This document shows, piece after piece, positions 59,732-64,000 of a DNA stretch of 64,000 nt (the stretch's first letter is position 1; every line of letters starts with the position of its first letter). This DNA comes from Spinacia oleracea. Taxonomy: Eukaryota > Streptophyta > Magnoliopsida > Caryophyllales > Amaranthaceae. The stretch is taken from NCBI RefSeq assembly GCF_020520425.1, contig NC_079487.1, positions 8,603,501-8,667,500 on the forward strand, given 5' to 3'. The notes below the pieces were generated by a model. The model made no database searches, was not told the DNA's origin, and saw only the letters and a program-made list of their open reading frames with translations. The position numbers and the translations under genes are program-made.

Positions 59732-62700
59732 TCAAAGCCATTCTCCAATATGCTTGATTCCCATAGCTGCAGTGTGCGAGTTGTGCTTCGCCTGCGGCAG
59801 AGGTTTAGTCAATGGATCTGATATGTTGTCATCAGTTCCAATCTTGCTTATCTCGACTTCTTTTCTTTCAACGAACTCTCGTAGAAGGTGAAATCTACGA
59901 AGTACATGCTTGACTCTTTGGTGGTGTCTAGGCTCCTTTGCCTGTGCAATAGCTCCGTTATTATCACAATACAGGGATATTGGTCCTTTAATGGAGGGGA
60001 CTACACCAAGTTCACCTATGAACTTCCTTAGCCATATAGCTTCCTTTGCTGCTTCATGTGCAGCAATGTACTCCGCTTCAGTTGTAGAATCCGCAATGGT
60101 GCTTTGCTTAGCACTTTTCCAGCTTACTGCTCCTCCGTTGAGGCAGAAGACAAACCCAGACTGTGACCTGAAATCATCTTTGTTGGTTTGGAAACTTGCG
60201 TCCGTATAGCCTTTAACAATTAATTCATCATCTCCACCATAGACAAGGAAGTTATCTTTGTGCCTTTTCAGGTACTTCAGAATATTCTTGCCAGCAGTCC
60301 AATGTGCCTCTCCTGGGTTTAACTGGTATCTGCTCGTAGCACTGAGTGCGTACACAACATCTGGGCGTGTAGATATCATAGCATACATTATTGAACCAAT
60401 CAATGATGCATACGGAATCCCATTCATTCGTCTACGCTCATCAAGTGTTTTTGGGCACTGAGTCTTGCTTAGAGTCATTCCATGAGACATGGGTAGGTAG
60501 CCTCGCTTGGAGTCTTCCATCTTGAACCTATCAAGTACTTTATTGATATAAGTGCTTTGACTAAGTCCAATCATCCTTTTAGATCTATCTCTGTAAATCT
60601 TGATGCCCAATATGTACTGTGCTTCTCCTAGATCCTTCATCGAAAAACATTTCCCAAGCCAAATCTTGACAGAGTTCAACATAGGAATGTCATTTCCGAT
60701 AAGTAATATGTCGTCGACATATAATACTAGAAAAGCAATTTTGCTCCCACTAACCTTCTTGTATACACAAGATTCGTCTGCGTTCTTGATGAAACCAAAG
60801 TCACTGACTGCTTCATCAAAACGTATATTCCAGCTCCTGGATGCCTGCTTCAATCCGTAGATTGATTTCTTTAGCTTGCATACCTTTTGAGCATTCTTTG
60901 GATCCTCAAAACCCTCAGGCTGTGTCATAAACACAGTTTCTGTTAAAACGCCGTTTAAGAAAGCGGTTTTGACATTCATCTGCCATATTTCGTAATCGTA
61001 ATATGCAGCGATTGCTAACATTATCCGAATAGACTTTAGCATTGCAACTGGTGAAAAGGTTTCATCGTAATCCACACTGTGAACTTGCCTATAACCTTTT
61101 GCAACCAATCTAGCTTTGAAAACTTCAAGTTTTCCATCCTTGTCCTTTTTCAGTTTGAAAACCCATTTGCTTCCAATGGCTTGGTAGCCATCTGGCAAAT
61201 CGACCAAATCCCATACTTGGTTTTCAGACATAGAGTCTAATTCATATTGCATGGCTTCATTCCATTGCTTGGAGCTAGGGCTCGTCATAGCTTGTTTGTA
61301 AGTCGCAGGTTCATCACTTTCAAGTAATAGAACATCATAGCTCTCGTTCGTCAAAATACCTAAGTACCTTTCCGGTTGAGATCTATATCTCTGCGATCTA
61401 CGCGGGGTTACATCTCTAGATTGTCCATGATTCTCACCAGAAACTTCTAAAGATCTCTGAGTTTCATCCTGAATGTCATTTTGAGCATTCTCTAGAGTTT
61501 GTTGTTCGACTCGAATTTCTTCGAGGTCTACTTTTCTCCCACTTGTCATTTTGGAAATGTGATCCTTTTCCAAAAAGATACCATCTCGAGCAACAAACAC
61601 CTTGTTCTCAGATGTATTGTAGAAGTAATACCCCTTTGTTTCCTTTGGATAGCCCACAAGGATACATTTGTCAGATTTTGGATGAAGTTTGTCTGAAATT
61701 AATCGTTTGACGTATACTTCACATCCCCAAATCTAAAGAAAAGACACTTTTTGAGGCTTTCCAAACCATAACTCATATGGAGTCTTTTCAACAGCTTTAG
61801 ACGGAGCTCTATTTATAGTGAGTGCGGCTGTATTTAGTGCATGTCCCCAAAATTCTATTGAAAGTTCGACCTGACCCATCATTGATCTAACCATGTCTAG
61901 CAAGGTTCTGTTCCTCCGTTCCGACACACCGTTCCATTGTGGTGTTCCAGGAGGAGTCAATTCTGATAGAATTCCACATTCTTTCAGATGGTCATCAAAT
62001 TCATAGCTCAGATATTCACCGCCTCTATCAGACCGCAATGCCTTAATCTTCTTGCCTAATTGATTCTCTACTTCACTCTGAAATTCCTTGAATTTGTCAA
62101 AGGATTCAGACTTATGCTTCATTAGGTAGACATAACCATATCTACTGAAGTCATCAGTGAAAGTGATAAAGTAGCTGAAACCACCCCTAGCATTTGTACT
62201 CATTGGTCCACATACATCTGTATGGATTAAACCCAATAGTTCAGTTTCTCTTTCTCCAACTTTAGAGAAAGGTTGCTTTGTCATTTTTCCAAGTAAACAT
62301 GATTCGCACTTACCATAATCCTCCAAGTCAAATGGTTCTAGAATTCCTTCCTTTTGAAGTCTTTCCATGCGTTTCAAGTTAATATGGCCTAATCGACAAT
62401 GCCACAGATAGGTGAGATCTGAATCATCCTTTTTGGCCTTTTTGGTATTTATGTTATAAACTTGTTTGCCGTGATCTAACAAATAAAGTCCATTGACTAA
62501 TCTAGCAGATCCATAAAACATCTCTTTAAAATAAAACGAACAACTATTGTCTTTTATTAAAAAGGAAAATCCCTTAGCATCTAAGCAAGAAACATAAATG
62601 ATGTTTTTAGTAAGACTTGGAACATGGAAACACTCTTCCAGTTCCAAAACTAGCCCAAAGGGCAACGACAAATAATAAGTTCCTACAGCTAATGCAGCAA

Positions 62701-63690
62701 TCCGTGCTCCATTTCCCACTCGTAGGTTGACTTCACCATTGCTTAACTTTCTACTTCTTTTTAGTCCCTGTGAATTGGAACATAAGTGTGAGCCACAACC
62801 TGTATCTAATACCCAAGAAGTTGAATTAACAAGTGTACAGTCTATAACGAAAATACCTGAAGATGGAACGACTGTTCCGTTCTTCTGATCTTCCTTTAGC
62901 TTCAAGCAATCTCTCTTCCAATGCCCCTTCTTCTTGCAGTAGAAGCATTCGGATTCAGAAGTGGGTTGACTGACCTTCCTCTTTTCAGACTTGGCGCCAG
63001 TTTGCTTAGTTGGGCTGGCCTTGTTGCCACCTTTCTTAGCATTCCTCTTCTTTCCAGATTTCTTGAACTTGCCCCCACGCACCATAAGCACATCTTGCTT
63101 ATCACTTTTGAGCGTCTTTTCAGCGGTCTTCAACATACCGTGAAGCTCAGTGAGCGTTTTGTCCAGACTATTCATACTGTAGTTCAGTTTGAACTGATCA
63201 TACCCGTTATGAAGAGAATGGAGGATGGTATCTACAGCCATTTCCTGAGAGAATTGCTGATCCAGCCGACTCATATTCTCAATGAGTCCAATCATTTTGA
63301 GAACATGTGGACTTACGGGCTCGCCTTTCTTAACTCAAGAATTTGCCTATGATTCTCGAATCTTTCGACTCGAGCCAGATCTTGGAACATGTTCTTTAAC
63401 TCACTGATGATCGTGAAAGCATCTGAGTTGATGAACGTTTTCTGTAGATCTGCACTCATGGTTGCAAGCATTAGACATTTCACATCCTTGTTGGCATCAA
63501 TCCAACGATTGAGGGCTGCCTGAGTGACCCCTTCGCCCGCGGCTTCGGGCATCGCCTCTTCCAGGACATACCCCTTTTCTTCCTGCATAAGAACTATTTG
63601 CAAGTTCCTTTGCCAGTCAAGGAAGTTTTTCCCGCTCAACTTCTCCTTTTCGAGAATTGATCGAATGTTGAATGAATTGTTGTTCTCCAT
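59732..63690 (-). pseudogene. Element B gag-pol polyprotein with frameshift and one stop
   Basis: Starts MENNNSFNIRSI (63690) and follows the same domain order as element A: CFYCKKKGHWKRDC, WVLDTGCGSH, WHCRLGH...CESC, SDRGGEY, YVDDILLIG, then RNase H with the intact YTDASF. Breaks: a 7-nt deletion relative to A near 63333 puts Gag out of frame and ends it at 63313; a TAG at 61733-61735 lies just after the integrase core where A has Lys. In RT motif A the Asp of QMDVKTAF is Asn (60974-60976). The region 61732-59732 is otherwise open for 641 codons. Described as found; not autonomous. Confidence 0.94.
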
Positions 63691-64000
63691 AATTAAAACT
63701 ACAATTGAAAAAGAATAAACAAATAAATAATCATTCACAGTTTCTCTTAATAAACTTAAATTCTAGCATACATGCATAATTCAATGTTCATTAAGCATTT
63801 TATTCAAGTTATGTGTTCCGGCAGGTGTGAATAAAATGATTCCAAGATCCTAAAAACCATTGAAGAATTAAGCACATTATGTATTTAGACTCAATTCTAA
63901 AATCTTTTAGGTAAGCAAAAGCCTTTTGCTAATAGTCTAGAAACTACTCTTGGTTGATAGGTACGTCTAAGAACTTATTAGGTAAACCTATCGATTTTGC
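63691..64000 (-). other. Element B leader, partial
   Basis: Collinear with about 21500-21816 of element A, upstream of gag. Continues beyond the window. Confidence 0.85.

Larger units (their letters stand above)
57469..64000 (-). mobile_element. Ty1/copia LTR retrotransposon, element B (runs off the window)
   Basis: Same family as element A in the opposite orientation. Its 3' LTR is 57469-58867, and the polypurine tract lies at 58868-58885. The gag-pol region is 59732-63690 and the leader continues past 64000, so the 5' LTR and the second TSD copy lie outside. The left flank is GTAAA (57464-57468), the candidate TSD. It carries fewer stops than A but has a 7-nt deletion in gag and a changed RT catalytic residue. 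Confidence 0.95.

Overview
This window is nuclear plant DNA. Genes have short exons with GT-AG introns, and the recognisable genes are plant-type: cytosolic ribosomal protein uL2, GH10 xylanase with a CBM22-like part, EGY3, NHL/LEA-2, peroxisomal ascorbate peroxidase, and FAR1-related transposase. Almost all of the sequence is transposons and the gene debris they carry or interrupt. A eudicot is likely. The many Stowaway-type ends (CTCCCT/CTACCTCCG) would fit Caryophyllales, but that is only an inference.

Layout. (1) 1-6.1 kb: decayed DNA polymerase kappa exons (1.1-1.6 kb, minus), then the only gene that looks intact, RPL8/uL2 (3695-5835, minus, two exons). (2) 6.1-9.5 kb: a hAT-like element with an 8-bp target site duplication (TSD), AT-rich DNA, a GGCC-rich repeat and a poly(A) retroposed insertion with a 19-bp TSD. 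(3) 9.8-16.3 kb: a GH10 xylanase pseudogene whose introns hold a gene-carrying TIR element with a decayed NHL gene, a hAT-like element, a Stowaway MITE, and another hAT-like element that itself contains a MULE-type MITE. (4) 16,368-28,021: Ty1/copia element A (+), with TSD, both LTRs, PBS and gag-pol carrying three stops; an antisense solo LTR of the same family sits inside its 5' LTR. (5) 28,468-32,892: a MULE with ~110-bp TIRs, a 9-bp TSD, a FAR1-related transposase ORF and a captured RNR1 first exon. It lies just upstream of an EGY3 pseudogene (33,059-37,346). (6) 37.9-49.6 kb: a Ty3/gypsy (Tat/Ogre-like) remnant on the minus strand, split by a 7.6-kb CACTA element that carries ascorbate peroxidase exons and two arrays of a ~160-bp satellite. 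(7) 49.6-57.4 kb: mostly unassigned DNA with two Helitron-like 3' ends, a small inverted-repeat element and one ALADIN exon. (8) 57,469-64,000: Ty1/copia element B, inverted relative to A, running off the window end, with its own set of lesions.

There is no operon-like cooperation here. The relationships are nested insertion, gene capture and decay. Two retrotransposon copies have complementary catalytic defects, and three different DNA transposons each carry a piece of a host gene. All identifications come from reading motifs by eye; no database search was run.
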